A DNA stretch of 63,376 bases from positions 1 through 63,376 of the forward strand of contig CAYFMI010000011.1 in NCBI GenBank assembly GCA_964344175.1. The letters are read 5' to 3'. Position numbers and translations under genes: made by a program. Positions 51,209 through 60,975 of the stretch are shown here, piece after piece (the stretch's first letter is position 1; each line of letters starts with the position of its first letter). The notes under the pieces are model-generated. The model ran no database searches, had not been told where the DNA came from, and was given only the letters and a program-made list of their open reading frames with translations. This stretch comes from NIOZ-UU35 sp964344175 (GTDB lineage: Bacteria > Chloroflexota > Anaerolineae > Anaerolineales > UBA11858).

Positions 51209-52219
51209 TCAGACAAGCCACTTATGAAAAGAATGCCGCGCGTCACCGATATGCCAATTCAATCTCGCATAACCGCGCTGAACCGGATAGTTATTGATAT
51301 GTGTTGGCCCCTCGATCACATGCGCAACACCATCAAAGAGTTTCATGCCTGCAAAGGTTAAGGCGCTAAACAGTTTTCGGCCAGAAAAATCGGGATGAAC
51401 TGCCCCAATACTATAATGCCCCACTCGAACACTCAGGGTATTCTCTACCTGAGAGGGACGCCTCCAGACTGAATATCCAGCTATTCGAGAATCGACTTCA
51501 GCCAAAACGACCCAATCGGCATAGCCGACCAGGGAACTCTTGATCCATTCGAGGTATACCTGATCGGCTACCCCCTGGGGGATTTGTTCATCTACGTGAT
51601 AGCGGCCAAAATGCCCGTGGAAGCAGGCCTCGGCAACTTGCATCAACCCAGCCTGGTCGTTGCTGTCCGCTAATCGAATGGAAGCGCCATCAGCAAGTTG
51701 AGGTTCTGAAACCGATCGCAACGGAAACCTCTCTAGATCATAGACGTAATCCAAAAGAGTATCCATCAGCAAAAAGCCATTCGTCTCCAGGGCATGAATA
51801 GCCACAATATCATCTGTATATGCTTTGCAAACCAGACATTCCACCTGGAGAGAAAGGGCGTATTGAACAACGTGTTCGACTAATCTTTGGGCAACCACAT
51901 GGCGAGTTGATAACGATGGGTCAATGTAAAATTGTCGGATCGAACCCATTCGCCTTCCAATGACACGCGAATCCCAGGGCAGGTCATCATAGGCGATCAA
52001 CCCAACCATCTCGCCATCGATCCAGCCTGCAAAGGCTTGACCCGATTTGCCATGAATCAAATCTTTTACCTCATGCCCTACTATGCGGTCTATTTCTCCG
52101 TGGAATTCTTTTGAAATAAAACGATACGGCTTGAACGGGCTGTCGCTGATGACGCCCAAAGGATGATCTGCCGAATTGATTGGGGATACGGTGATTTCTA
52201 TCTCAGACATCATATTCAT
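51209..52219 (-). CDS. Double-GNAT acetyltransferase, C-terminal half WecD-like
   Basis: 336 residues with two GNAT-like halves (about 1-165 and 180-336). The second half resembles WecD, the dTDP-fucosamine acetyltransferase: ACFHGHFGRYHVDEQIP, YLEWIKSSLVGYADWVVLAE and RIAGYSVWRR. Together with the WecE-like enzyme just downstream this suggests N-acetylation of a 4-amino-4,6-dideoxy sugar (Fuc4NAc or similar). The first half may be structural or a second acetyltransferase. The start overlaps the stop of the GT2 gene by 4 bp; ATGs 6 and 9 nt later have better ribosome spacing and are also possible. Confidence 0.72.
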   Translation of the reverse strand: MNMMSEIEITVSPINSADHPLGVISDSPFKPYRFISKEFHGEIDRIVGHEVKDLIHGKSGQAFAGWIDGEMVGLIAYDDLPWDSRVIGRRMGSIRQFYIDPSLSTRHVVAQRLVEHVVQYALSLQVECLVCKAYTDDIVAIHALETNGFLLMDTLLDYVYDLERFPLRSVSEPQLADGASIRLADSNDQAGLMQVAEACFHGHFGRYHVDEQIPQGVADQVYLEWIKSSLVGYADWVVLAEVDSRIAGYSVWRRPSQVENTLSVRVGHYSIGAVHPDFSGRKLFSALTFAGMKLFDGVAHVIEGPTHINNYPVQRGYARLNWHIGDARHSFHKWLV

Positions 52220-53151
52220 TCCTGGTGCTCATAAATATGCCTGATAACACTAACAGGCCGATCTTTGGTCTCCATATAAATTTTGGCGAGATAAACTCCG
52301 ATAATCCCCAAACAAAAGATGGTTAAACCGCCTAACATCCAAACAGAGACAATCAACGACGGCCACCCCAACAAATAACCGCCGAAAAACATCGCCTGAA
52401 TAATTAAATAGAATGCCGCTATCCCCGCGATGAACGAAATAATAATCCCAAGATACGAGATGTAAATCAGTGGTTTATTGCTAAATGAAGTAATCGAATT
52501 TAATGTTAGCGATAATTTTCGCTTGAATGTGTAGGCTGAACTTCCTTTAGATTTTTTCTGAATGTTCAAGGGGATCTGCTCATACCCTGTAATCACCCAC
52601 AACCCGGCGATAAATATTTCGCGATCTTTATGTTGCGCCAAACTATTCACATAGCGGCGGGTCATTAGCCGAATTGTGGCAGCATTGGCCGGGATTGGAT
52701 ATGTCGAAAGCAAATTGAAAAATGTATAAAACAAGTAGCCCGTTACTCGCTCTAACCAATTCCCTTTTCGCGATGATTGCACTCCATAAACTACATCTGC
52801 ACCGGTCTCTTTCATCTTCTGTTCGAAAACAGGCAATAACTCAGGCTCTTCCTCCAAATCACAATCCATCAAAAAGATCAACTCACCCTGAGACTGCCCC
52901 AACCCGGCCATGATTGCCTTATGATGCCCAAAATTCCGCGATAGATCGACGACTTTAACTCGATTATCACGGTCAACAAGCGAAACGGCCATTTCCAAAG
53001 AACCATCTGGAGAGCCATCATTCACAAAAATGATTTCATAATCATCGGTAATTCTCTGGACAACTTGAGAAATACGTTGGTAAAACTCCTCCAGGTAAGG
53101 CGCAGACTGATACATTGTCGTCACAACAGAAATATCCACACCAGTCTCCAT
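52216..53151 (-). CDS. GT2 glycosyltransferase, undecaprenyl-phosphate type
   Basis: 311-residue family 2 transferase of the GtrB/ArnC/DPM1-like group. The GT-A domain has SVVTTMYQSAPYLEEF, IIFVNDGSPDGS, NFGHHKAIMAGL and the metal motif FLMDCDLEEEPELL. Two C-terminal membrane helices (about 230-255 and 270-295) anchor it. It should move a sugar from a nucleotide to undecaprenyl phosphate, feeding the large membrane protein next to it. ATG 53151 is chosen; ATG 53163 would overlap the upstream gene by 10 bp. Confidence 0.85.
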   Translation of the reverse strand: METGVDISVVTTMYQSAPYLEEFYQRISQVVQRITDDYEIIFVNDGSPDGSLEMAVSLVDRDNRVKVVDLSRNFGHHKAIMAGLGQSQGELIFLMDCDLEEEPELLPVFEQKMKETGADVVYGVQSSRKGNWLERVTGYLFYTFFNLLSTYPIPANAATIRLMTRRYVNSLAQHKDREIFIAGLWVITGYEQIPLNIQKKSKGSSAYTFKRKLSLTLNSITSFSNKPLIYISYLGIIISFIAGIAAFYLIIQAMFFGGYLLGWPSLIVSVWMLGGLTIFCLGIIGVYLAKIYMETKDRPVSVIRHIYEHQE

Positions 53152-53153
53152 AG

Positions 53154-55076
53154 TTATCGACACGACGCAATCGCCTCGCCAAATATATGATAATAATCTA
53201 CCACCTCGTCCACAAAATCATCTGTTAGTGATTGGTCACATAAATTATATTGATGCTCTTTCACCGTTGTATTTGGCAGGTGATGTTCAAGCCCATCGGC
53301 AAAATACCAATACGAGAATACCGAGATCAACAACAAGCAAATCGTTATCGTCCCACCATGCCGGATATTCTTAATATAGATCATCCCCAACGCGACTAAT
53401 AAAATCCACCCCATCAATGCCAAATAGTGGGTGCGCCATCTAAAATAAAAGAGTGACACGATGCTGCTTCCTAATATCAGGCCCATGCCGAAAATGGCCA
53501 AGACTTTGTGATTTTGTTGAACCTTTTTGCGCCACTGAGAAAGTAAAATCCAAATTGAGACGTTACTCATCGCATGCAAAGAAAAAGCAAATGCCAGATA
53601 ATAAGCTGGAACCGAACGTATATTTTCTATAATGTAATTGCTCTCGAATAGCATTCCAAAGAAAACGGGAATTAACACATAACTTGTGATTTTGTACTCT
53701 ATTTTCTTTATTAGTAACACCAAATACACACCAAAGATCAAAATACTAGTCCCGATCTGGATGATGGTGTGTGGCATCATCACTCCCACTTGATCGAATA
53801 TAGGAAAAAAGGTTGCCACAAAATTGGCTGCAATCGTGTAGATGTAGAAACTCAATCCTATAGGGCGCGGATTATTATAGAATTGGAAAAAATAACCTGA
53901 AGAGCCGCCGCCGCCCTGAGGCAGAATGCCAACTGCCTGCCAACGAAGCAGAAAATATACCCCTACAACAAACACAGCTAATGCCAGCATAGAAAGCGTT
54001 TGACGCCATGGCATTTCTTTAGAAATTCCGGCATACAACGCTGTCAAACCGATCGCGAAAATGAGTCCAAAGGCATATTCAGCCGAAAATAGAAAAACAA
54101 AGAGCAGGATAGCCAGCCCAAGATAAATACTATTTTTCTGGACAGGCTTTAAGAAGTAAAATAAAAACACCAAACAAAACAGGCCAAACCACCAGAGTAC
54201 AACCGCAGTTACATAAATTACGCCGACACTAATAAATATATGGATTGAAAAATATACAGCCAATGCCAATGAAATAATGCGGTTCCGATTGATTTTGAAC
54301 AAAAACCAATAAAACAATGAACCAACAATGCTGTGCCCAACCAGCATGACCAACTGGTATTTTACATAGTCCAGACCAAACCAACGGTAATAGAACCACA
54401 TCACAAAATATATCAGTGGGCGAAAAAAGCTCGAATACCGCTCAGGCCCAGATCGAAATCCGGCAAAGGGAGAAGATGTATCACGGGCATAATTCAGTAA
54501 ATACAGATCGTCTTCCTTCAGCAATGCTCCTTCCAGGCTATTTTGGTAAACCAAACTAATGATTGCAACCAGGGCGAAGATCATCACATAATGATTATCG
54601 AGGAGCGCTAACACCGATTTGTATTTCTTCAAAAACTGTAGGCGATGTTTCAGCTTCACCATCAACGTACTACTAACAATCATCGAGGCGCTAAAATATG
54701 CGGCGAATAAACCAATTTTGAACATCTCCATACCGAAAAAGGGGTAGTATTCCACTACATATTTGGTGATGACAAAAACAATCCCGCTCATCATCAGCAA
54801 TGTAACTACGACCGGTAGGCTCTTCTCAAACACATGCAGCCGTTTGAGCATATTTTTTACAACGAAATCATTTTCCCTAAAAAGATATACCCCCAAAAAA
54901 AACAGCACCAATGACAGTAACAAGAATGAAACTGAAAAGTACACCCGTCCAATATTGTTTGGGTTTAAAATTCCATACCGCACCGCGGAAATTATCATAA
55001 GCAGGATACCGATATTCAGCATCCCAAAAAAGATCACCCTAATTTCACTGGATTCCGACCGCTTCTCTTTCATCAT
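53154..55076 (-). CDS. Large polytopic membrane protein, possible GT-C glycosyltransferase
   Basis: 640-residue protein with about 13-14 hydrophobic helices and few soluble parts. An early outer loop reads LLKEDDLYLLNYARDTSS, with the acidic pair expected of GT-C/PMT-type enzymes; WFYYRWFGLDYVKYQL follows. It pairs with the downstream GT2 gene (2 nt apart), as GtrB-type and GT-C enzymes often do. The gene is visibly more AT-rich than its neighbours, which may reflect its hydrophobic composition or separate ancestry. A 154-bp gap with nothing recognisable separates it from legB. Confidence 0.6.
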   Translation of the reverse strand: MMKEKRSESSEIRVIFFGMLNIGILLMIISAVRYGILNPNNIGRVYFSVSFLLLSLVLFFLGVYLFRENDFVVKNMLKRLHVFEKSLPVVVTLLMMSGIVFVITKYVVEYYPFFGMEMFKIGLFAAYFSASMIVSSTLMVKLKHRLQFLKKYKSVLALLDNHYVMIFALVAIISLVYQNSLEGALLKEDDLYLLNYARDTSSPFAGFRSGPERYSSFFRPLIYFVMWFYYRWFGLDYVKYQLVMLVGHSIVGSLFYWFLFKINRNRIISLALAVYFSIHIFISVGVIYVTAVVLWWFGLFCLVFLFYFLKPVQKNSIYLGLAILLFVFLFSAEYAFGLIFAIGLTALYAGISKEMPWRQTLSMLALAVFVVGVYFLLRWQAVGILPQGGGGSSGYFFQFYNNPRPIGLSFYIYTIAANFVATFFPIFDQVGVMMPHTIIQIGTSILIFGVYLVLLIKKIEYKITSYVLIPVFFGMLFESNYIIENIRSVPAYYLAFAFSLHAMSNVSIWILLSQWRKKVQQNHKVLAIFGMGLILGSSIVSLFYFRWRTHYLALMGWILLVALGMIYIKNIRHGGTITICLLLISVFSYWYFADGLEHHLPNTTVKEHQYNLCDQSLTDDFVDEVVDYYHIFGEAIASCR

Positions 55077-55230
55077 TTCTCTCCCATCATTTCGCGGTTT
55101 GGGGCCGCCAACGATATGTGTTGCCTGGCATCATGACCAAATGAAATCACTTGTCCGCGCACACAAGAACAACCGATGCGCTGATCGAAGTGAATAAATT
55201 TTCTAGCACTAACCTACTTTGTCGTCCACT

Positions 55231-56229
55231 TTAAACGGTGTAATGTTCAGCTTGATAGCCTTGCTTATTGGCCTCAATCCAGTGTATGGTTTTGGTGAGG
55301 CCTTCTTCAAGTGTAAAATTGGGGGACCATTCCAAGAAGTCCGTAGCTTTTGAGTTATCTGCGCACAGCCTATCTACCTCGCTAGCTTCGGGCCGTAATC
55401 TCAGATCTTCGGTAACGATGGGTTTTTGCACTTGCATCAACTTCATGATCAATAATGCCAAATCCCCAATTGATATTTCCTTGCCAGTGCCAATATTGAC
55501 AACCTGCCCAACCACACTTGGGGTTTCAGCCATGCGGATAAAACCTTCTACAGTATCCAGAACGAAATTCAAATCGCGCGTGGGAGAAAGATTGCCCAGG
55601 TGGATCGCATCTTGCGAGAGCGCTTGGGTAACAATGGTAGGAATAACTGCCCGGGCCGATTGCCGCGGCCCATAGGTGTTAAAGGGGCGAATCGTCGCCA
55701 CTGGCAATCCGAAGGAACGATAGAAGGATTCCGCCAACTTGTCAGCGCCGATCTTTGTGGCTGAATAAGGCGACTGTCCCTGCAATGGGTGACCTTCATC
55801 AATAGGCACATATTGCGCAGTACCGTAGGCCTCGCTGGTTGATGTATGCACCACACGCTCGACATCCTGTTCAAGCGCCGACTGAAGCACATTTAGAGTG
55901 CCGATAACATTGGTCTGGACGTAGGAAGACGGAGCTTGATAAGAGTAAGGGATACCGATCAACGCTGCCAAATGAAAAACAACATCTACCCCATGAACTG
56001 CTGCCCGCACACTATCACGATCGGCTATGTCGCCTGCGATAATTTCCATATCGTCTTTATTAGCTGAATCATCTAACCAGCCCGATTTTCCTAAGGCATT
56101 GTAATGAACAAATGCGCGCACCCGCGCCCCTCTAGACACCAATTGCTCTGAAAGATGACTGCCAATAAACCCGCCCGCACCGGTAACCAATACACTTTTC
56201 CCAGACCAGCTCCAATTAGAATTTACCAT
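55231..56229 (-). CDS. legB: NAD-dependent 4,6-dehydratase, LegB-type
   Basis: 332-residue extended short-chain dehydrogenase. NAD motif is VTGAGGFIGSHL; catalytic Ser/Thr, Tyr and Lys are in HTSTSEAYG and SPYSATKIGADKL; RPFNTYGPRQS is typical. It matches LegB, which dehydrates GDP- or UDP-GlcNAc to the 4-keto-6-deoxy sugar in legionaminic acid synthesis. ATG 56229 lies 9 nt after AGGAGG and overlaps ptmE by 14 bp; an earlier ATG (56238) abuts that site and is less likely. Specificity for GDP- over UDP-sugar is inferred from the adjoining PtmE. Confidence 0.85.
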   Translation of the reverse strand: MVNSNWSWSGKSVLVTGAGGFIGSHLSEQLVSRGARVRAFVHYNALGKSGWLDDSANKDDMEIIAGDIADRDSVRAAVHGVDVVFHLAALIGIPYSYQAPSSYVQTNVIGTLNVLQSALEQDVERVVHTSTSEAYGTAQYVPIDEGHPLQGQSPYSATKIGADKLAESFYRSFGLPVATIRPFNTYGPRQSARAVIPTIVTQALSQDAIHLGNLSPTRDLNFVLDTVEGFIRMAETPSVVGQVVNIGTGKEISIGDLALLIMKLMQVQKPIVTEDLRLRPEASEVDRLCADNSKATDFLEWSPNFTLEEGLTKTIHWIEANKQGYQAEHYTV

Positions 56230-57286
56230 TCCGAGCATCCTCCTGCGCCTGGCGATAATCGTCAGGCTGACCAATATCCAGCCAATATTCCATGATTGGA
56301 AAACTCACTACGGATTTTCCTGTTTTGAGCAATTGGGTGATTAAATCTGTCATATCATATTGCTGTCCGCCTGGAATATATGGATAAACAGACGGTTCTA
56401 ATAAATAGATGCCCGCATTAACAAAAAAACTGTAGCGCGGCTTTTCACGTAGTTGCTGAATGAATGGGCCATTGCTTTCAACGACACCATAGGGAACATC
56501 GACATCATATTGCCGGACCCCAACTGTAAGATCAGCAGAATATTTTCGGTGATAACTCAACATGGTGCGAAAATCTACCCGTGTGAGGATATCGCCATTG
56601 ATGACTAACAATGTTTCATCCGGAGAATCCATTAACCCCAATGCCCCAGCCGTACCTAAAGGGCGGTCTTCATTGACATAATTGATTTCCACGCCAAAGG
56701 CCTGCCCATCACCAAAATGGTCTTCAATCTTTTGGGCCATGAAGTGGGTTGTAATGTTGACCCTTTGGATACCGCTTTCCCGCAATTGCTCAATGATACG
56801 CTCCATCAGTGGCCGATCGCCCACTAATAACATGGGTTTAGGTAAATCTTCGGTTAATGGACGTAAGCGAGTGCCATGCCCGCCAGCCATAACAACGGCT
56901 TGTAAGGAAAGTTCACTTTCGGGTAGTAGATCACCCAGGGTGACCAAATCAACCACTCGCTTGCCTTCATCCATGATAGGGACTTGTTGGATGACATGAG
57001 ACCGCATCAGGTTGAGCAAGTCCTGGGCGGGAGTGCCAATTGGGGCCGTTATCGGTTTTGCGTAACGAGGATCACTATTCTTTTGATCCAAGACCAGGCT
57101 AATTGGAGCATCGAGACTGTGGCCTGCCAACATGATGCGGCGAATATCCCCATCGGTAACTGTACCAATCAGGCGAGACTGGGCATCAACAACTAATGCA
57201 ATCCCTTTGGCATTTTTATTTAGACTCTGTGTTGCCTGGCGGATGGTTGAGGTTACACCAATAAAAAGCGCTTCTACATCATTCAT
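56216..57286 (-). CDS. ptmE: CBS-domain nucleotidyltransferase, PtmE-type guanylyltransferase
   Basis: 356 residues: a pair of CBS domains (about 1-125, with LIGTVTDGDIRR and VVDLVTLGDLL) joined to a sugar-phosphate nucleotidyltransferase (about 128-350, with VVMAGGHGTRLRPLTEDLPKPML, seen as two neighbouring blocks, and NEDRPLGTAGAL). This layout is that of Campylobacter PtmE, which makes GDP-glucosamine for legionaminic acid. The CBS pair likely senses a nucleotide. It is 1 nt from the acetyltransferase gene. Confidence 0.86.
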   Translation of the reverse strand: MNDVEALFIGVTSTIRQATQSLNKNAKGIALVVDAQSRLIGTVTDGDIRRIMLAGHSLDAPISLVLDQKNSDPRYAKPITAPIGTPAQDLLNLMRSHVIQQVPIMDEGKRVVDLVTLGDLLPESELSLQAVVMAGGHGTRLRPLTEDLPKPMLLVGDRPLMERIIEQLRESGIQRVNITTHFMAQKIEDHFGDGQAFGVEINYVNEDRPLGTAGALGLMDSPDETLLVINGDILTRVDFRTMLSYHRKYSADLTVGVRQYDVDVPYGVVESNGPFIQQLREKPRYSFFVNAGIYLLEPSVYPYIPGGQQYDMTDLITQLLKTGKSVVSFPIMEYWLDIGQPDDYRQAQEDARNGKF

Positions 57287-57287
57287 T

Positions 57288-57944
57288 TTATTTCTCTACG
57301 ATTTCGCGAATTCGCCGAGCAGGCACTCCTGCAACAATTTGCTCTGCATCAACATCATTAATAACTACCGCTCCGGCACCAACGATGCACATAGTGCCTA
57401 CGGTAATACACTGTTTAATAACTGCGCCAGCGCCAATGTGCCCTCCGTGTCCTATCCGGACAGCACTGGCAAGCATTGCTCCGGTCGCGATATGCACATG
57501 ATCTCCAATCACACAGTCGTGTTCAACGACAGCATTTGTATTGACAATTACATTTTGGCCTAATCGAGCGCACGCATTGATCACAGCCCCCGCCATAATC
57601 GCAGCTCCCTGACCAATTTCTGCCGAGGGGGAAATGACGGCGCGAGGGTGAATGACTTGAATGGGCGCCATTTTATGCTGTAAAGCCCGCTCATAAAGGC
57701 GCTGACGGGGGCGGTTATCGCCTGCCCCGCCCAGGCCAACAAAAAATGCCGTAACGCCTTCATCGAGCACCTTTGGGAGTAGTTCATCCCCCCCTAGAAC
57801 AGGAACATTCAATACATCTCGCCCGCGTAACTCCGGCTTGGGGTCCAGCAATCCAACCACTTCATAGGATTCCTGAAAACGCAAAATCTCAATAATAACG
57901 CTGGCATGCCCTCCCGCGCCGAACCCAATCACTTTAATAGCCAT
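57288..57944 (-). CDS. NeuD/PglD-family sugar acetyltransferase
   Basis: 218-residue acetyltransferase with an N-terminal Rossmann-like part (VIGFGAGGHASVIIEIL) and a C-terminal left-handed beta-helix (HPRAVISPSAEIGQGAAIMAGA onward). The catalytic His is likely in VEHDCVIGDHVHI. In nonulosonate clusters such proteins (LegH, PglD, NeuD) N-acetylate the C4 amine of the dideoxy hexose or O-acetylate the final sugar. Here it could do the LegH step. It lies between legG and ptmE with gaps of 24 and 1 nt. Confidence 0.82.
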   Translation of the reverse strand: MAIKVIGFGAGGHASVIIEILRFQESYEVVGLLDPKPELRGRDVLNVPVLGGDELLPKVLDEGVTAFFVGLGGAGDNRPRQRLYERALQHKMAPIQVIHPRAVISPSAEIGQGAAIMAGAVINACARLGQNVIVNTNAVVEHDCVIGDHVHIATGAMLASAVRIGHGGHIGAGAVIKQCITVGTMCIVGAGAVVINDVDAEQIVAGVPARRIREIVEK

Positions 57945-57968
57945 GAATATAATCTTTCATCATCCGTA

Positions 57969-59129
57969 TTATCGGCCAATGTCGTGGAATTTTTTGACCA
58001 ACAGTTTTTCTCCAAGAGAAATCTGTTTAAGGGTTGCAACGATAATTTCCGCCGATTTGCCGTCCCCATAGGGATTGCGCACCCCGCGCAGTGATTCACG
58101 GAATTCAGGCGCGAGGGCCTTTTGCCCCCCTGTGAAGATACTGCCCCGAGGATAATCAACATCAATTACGTTTGCTGCCCGCACACGCCCTTTTTGCCGG
58201 TTGCCAATATTGACGACCGGCAGTTCAAAGGAGGCCGCCTCAATAATACCACTCGATGAGTTACCGACCATGGCCGTGGCTCGCGCCATCAGACTGAAAT
58301 AACCCTGCGTACCCAAATTTTCCACGGCCTGACATTCGGGGCGCTTTTTCACAAATTCTGCAATCTTTTTTCGGATAATGCGCCCGTGCGTATCGGCATT
58401 GGGCATTGTGAAAATCACCGGCAGACCAAACATTTTGAGAGCAGCCAACAGTTCATCGGTTTGCCATGCAGCTTGTTCATATTCTAAAGTCACCGGGTGG
58501 TAAGTCACGAGTAAGAAAGGCGCATTGGTAACTTGCAAACCGAATTTGGCAGCCAGTTCATCACGCGTTAGCAATGGCATTGTTCGCAGGTTATCTAAAC
58601 CGGGCGCGCCGGAAACGGTCACGCGCCACGGCTCTTCGCCAAGCTGAATGATCCGCCGGGCATATTCCTGCGTACTGACAAAATGCAAATGACTCAACTT
58701 GGTCATCGAATGACGAAGAGCATCGTCAATGGCTCCCTGGGTGATCTCTCCACCATGTATGTGGGCTACGGGAATTTTGAAAGGTAACGCTGCCAGGGCC
58801 GCGGCGTGCATCTCAAAACGGTCGCCCAAAACCAATAGAATGTCTGGGGGGCTGTTGGCGTAAACGTGAGCGAAACCCATTGCTCCCAGGCCCATCGATT
58901 TGACAATCCCTTCAGGCGAATCCGACGATAGCAGCATTTCGACGCGTTGGCCGATTTCAAAACCATCTGCCTGGATGGCTGTGGCGGTCAAACCAAACTC
59001 TGGGGACAGATGCGCGCCGGAAACGATAAGCTGCAACTGCAATGCAGGGTCGGCCTGAATTGCATGCAACAGCGGCAAGTAAATGCCGTAATCTGAGCGT
59101 GCCACCGTGACAACGCCAATCGTTCTCAT
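57969..59129 (-). CDS. legG: Hydrolysing NDP-sugar 2-epimerase, NeuC/LegG-type
   Basis: 386-residue GT-B-fold enzyme. Family signs: VTVARSDYGIYLPLLHAI at the start, ILLVLGDRFEMHAAA, AHIHGGEITQGAIDDALRHS, and VGNSSSGIIEAASF near the end. It removes the nucleotide and inverts C2, giving the ManNAc-type hexose for condensation with phosphoenolpyruvate; LegG does this with the 2,4-diacetamido sugar. It overlaps legI by 4 bp. Confidence 0.9.
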   Translation of the reverse strand: MRTIGVVTVARSDYGIYLPLLHAIQADPALQLQLIVSGAHLSPEFGLTATAIQADGFEIGQRVEMLLSSDSPEGIVKSMGLGAMGFAHVYANSPPDILLVLGDRFEMHAAALAALPFKIPVAHIHGGEITQGAIDDALRHSMTKLSHLHFVSTQEYARRIIQLGEEPWRVTVSGAPGLDNLRTMPLLTRDELAAKFGLQVTNAPFLLVTYHPVTLEYEQAAWQTDELLAALKMFGLPVIFTMPNADTHGRIIRKKIAEFVKKRPECQAVENLGTQGYFSLMARATAMVGNSSSGIIEAASFELPVVNIGNRQKGRVRAANVIDVDYPRGSIFTGGQKALAPEFRESLRGVRNPYGDGKSAEIIVATLKQISLGEKLLVKKFHDIGR

Positions 59130-60178
59130 GCAAACATCTCTAAAGTCAGTAATACGCCAGTGGGAATATCTTCTCGCGCCGTGCGTCCGATGAGATGATC
59201 GCGCAAGACAGGCGGCAAGCCTGTCCCGGGGCGTTTTATCGCCATCATGGCAACCGTCAGTTGCACTCCGGCAGGAATATCCACCGCGGCAACCAGGCTT
59301 TTTCGTGCTACGGCTGCTGTATCGGCTTCGCTTGCGGCTGGCTGTTTGCGGCCATCTCCCAGAGCCATCTCTACCCTGCGGATGCCCTGTATTAGCGCGG
59401 TCAATTCATCCGGCTCAAGAGAAGCGCGGTGATCGGGGCCGGGCAGATTTCGGTCGAGGGTGAAGTGTTTCTCGACGACACTGGCCTCTAACGCAATTGC
59501 GGCCAGGGCGATTTCAATACCGGTGGTGTGGTCTGAAAAGCCAACCGGCGTATGAAAGGCAGCGGCCAATGTTTGCATTGCCCGAAGATTTACATCCTGA
59601 GGTTGGGCCGGATAACTTGAAACACAATGCAATAGGATCAATTGCTCGTTGCCTGCAGCGCGAATGACTCGCACGGCCTGATCCACTTCGCCAAGATTCG
59701 CCATACCGGTAGAAAGAATCATCGGGGAGCCTTTCCGAGCAATATGCACCAAGAACGGCTCATTGGTGATCTCTCCGGAGGGGATTTTGAATACCGGCAG
59801 TTTCATCATTTCGAGAAAATCGGCGCTGTCTTCATCAAAGGGGGTAGACAGGAATAGGATACCCTGCTCCTGGCAATAGGCTTGGAGTTCGTGGTGCATC
59901 GGTGCAGATAGTTCTAACTGCCGCAACATGTCTAGCTGCGACTCAGATTTACCGGTGGTCACTTTTTGATAGGCGGCTTTGGGTGCGGTCGCGCTGGCTA
60001 TTTTTTCAGCTTCAAAGGTCTGAAATTTAACCGCATCTGCCCCGGCGCTGACAGCAGTATCGACTAATTTCTTCGCCAGTTGAAGATCCCCATTATGGTT
60101 GACGCCTGCTTCGGCGATGATAAAGCAAGGATGACCTTCACCCACCCGACGCCCTGCAATCTCGATGGTCTTTACCAT
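59126..60178 (-). CDS. legI: Nonulosonate synthase, NeuB/LegI-type
   Basis: 350-residue synthase: a TIM barrel (about 1-280) with FIIAEAGVNHNGDL, DAVKFQTFEAE and VGFSDHTTGIEI, and a C-terminal SAF (antifreeze-like) domain (about 290-350) starting RKSLVAAVDIPAG. It condenses phosphoenolpyruvate with an N-acetyl-hexosamine to a nine-carbon acid sugar using a divalent metal. Among the family it fits LegI given its neighbours, but NeuAc synthase activity cannot be excluded. It overlaps ptmA by 7 bp. Confidence 0.92.
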   Translation of the reverse strand: MVKTIEIAGRRVGEGHPCFIIAEAGVNHNGDLQLAKKLVDTAVSAGADAVKFQTFEAEKIASATAPKAAYQKVTTGKSESQLDMLRQLELSAPMHHELQAYCQEQGILFLSTPFDEDSADFLEMMKLPVFKIPSGEITNEPFLVHIARKGSPMILSTGMANLGEVDQAVRVIRAAGNEQLILLHCVSSYPAQPQDVNLRAMQTLAAAFHTPVGFSDHTTGIEIALAAIALEASVVEKHFTLDRNLPGPDHRASLEPDELTALIQGIRRVEMALGDGRKQPAASEADTAAVARKSLVAAVDIPAGVQLTVAMMAIKRPGTGLPPVLRDHLIGRTAREDIPTGVLLTLEMFA

Positions 60179-60975
60179 ATTGTCCAGCCCCCATCCACAA
60201 CCAGGTTATGGCCCGTAACATAGGCCGACAAATCGCTAGCTAAATAGGCCGCCGCTCCTTTTAAATCTTCTTCGGCCCCCATGCGCTGGAGGGGCGTACG
60301 CGCTATATAGCGCTCTTGGAATTCTGTTGGCTGGCCGCGCACAATCCCGCCAGGGGTCATTGAATTCACCCGTATCTCTGGCGCCAGGGTTGTCGCTAAC
60401 CAGCGGGTGAGTTGCAGCAAGCCGCCTTTACTGGCGGCGTACGCGGCGGGGTTCCCCATCGCAGTTCCTTCGTACAGGCTCATATCCGGGCCAACCATGC
60501 CATAAATCGAACTGATGTTGATTACTGAACCCTGCCCGGATTCGCGCAGAGCCGGGGCACATGCCTGGGTGAGAATAAATGCCGCTGTCAGGTTAACTTC
60601 AAGCGCGGCTCGCCAGGTGGCGGGACTCTGCTCGAGAAAGGGCACCACCCACCCGTCCAGATCGCTTGTCCCCACAAAAGCGGCACAGTTTACTAGAATA
60701 TCCATGCGGCTTAGATGATCCAGTACTTTTTTAGGCGTTTGTTGCACAGCCGTTTGATCCGTCAGATCGACCGTCAGAGGCAAACTCTCAACCGCATATT
60801 CTGCACGCAATTGCGCCGAGATTTCTGCGGCACGCGTAGCGTTGTTGTCTAATACCACCACACCGGCCCCCAATTCGGCCAGTGTTTCACAAATGACCGC
60901 GCCGATATGCCCGCCCCCGCCGGTGACCAGGGCCACCCGGCCCTCCAAGTTCATCAATTCTTCCAGCGTTCTCAT
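60172..60975 (-). CDS. ptmA: Short-chain dehydrogenase, PtmA-type
   Basis: 267-residue classical SDR. Cofactor motif is ALVTGGGGHIG; catalytic Ser, Tyr and Lys are in INISSIYGMV and PAAYAASKGGLL. The C-terminal VTGHNLVVDGGW is standard. In the Campylobacter flagellin-modification locus PtmA stands beside PtmB (LegF), as here, and works with PtmF upstream of GDP-glucosamine; its precise reaction is less well defined than the rest. It overlaps legF by 4 bp. Confidence 0.84.
   Translation of the reverse strand: MRTLEELMNLEGRVALVTGGGGHIGAVICETLAELGAGVVVLDNNATRAAEISAQLRAEYAVESLPLTVDLTDQTAVQQTPKKVLDHLSRMDILVNCAAFVGTSDLDGWVVPFLEQSPATWRAALEVNLTAAFILTQACAPALRESGQGSVINISSIYGMVGPDMSLYEGTAMGNPAAYAASKGGLLQLTRWLATTLAPEIRVNSMTPGGIVRGQPTEFQERYIARTPLQRMGAEEDLKGAAAYLASDLSAYVTGHNLVVDGGWTIW

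Noticed and set aside
55077..55230. A small gene or promoter between the large membrane protein and legB
   Set aside because: No ORF with a ribosome site and no clear -35/-10 pair or hairpin could be found; left as unexplained spacer.
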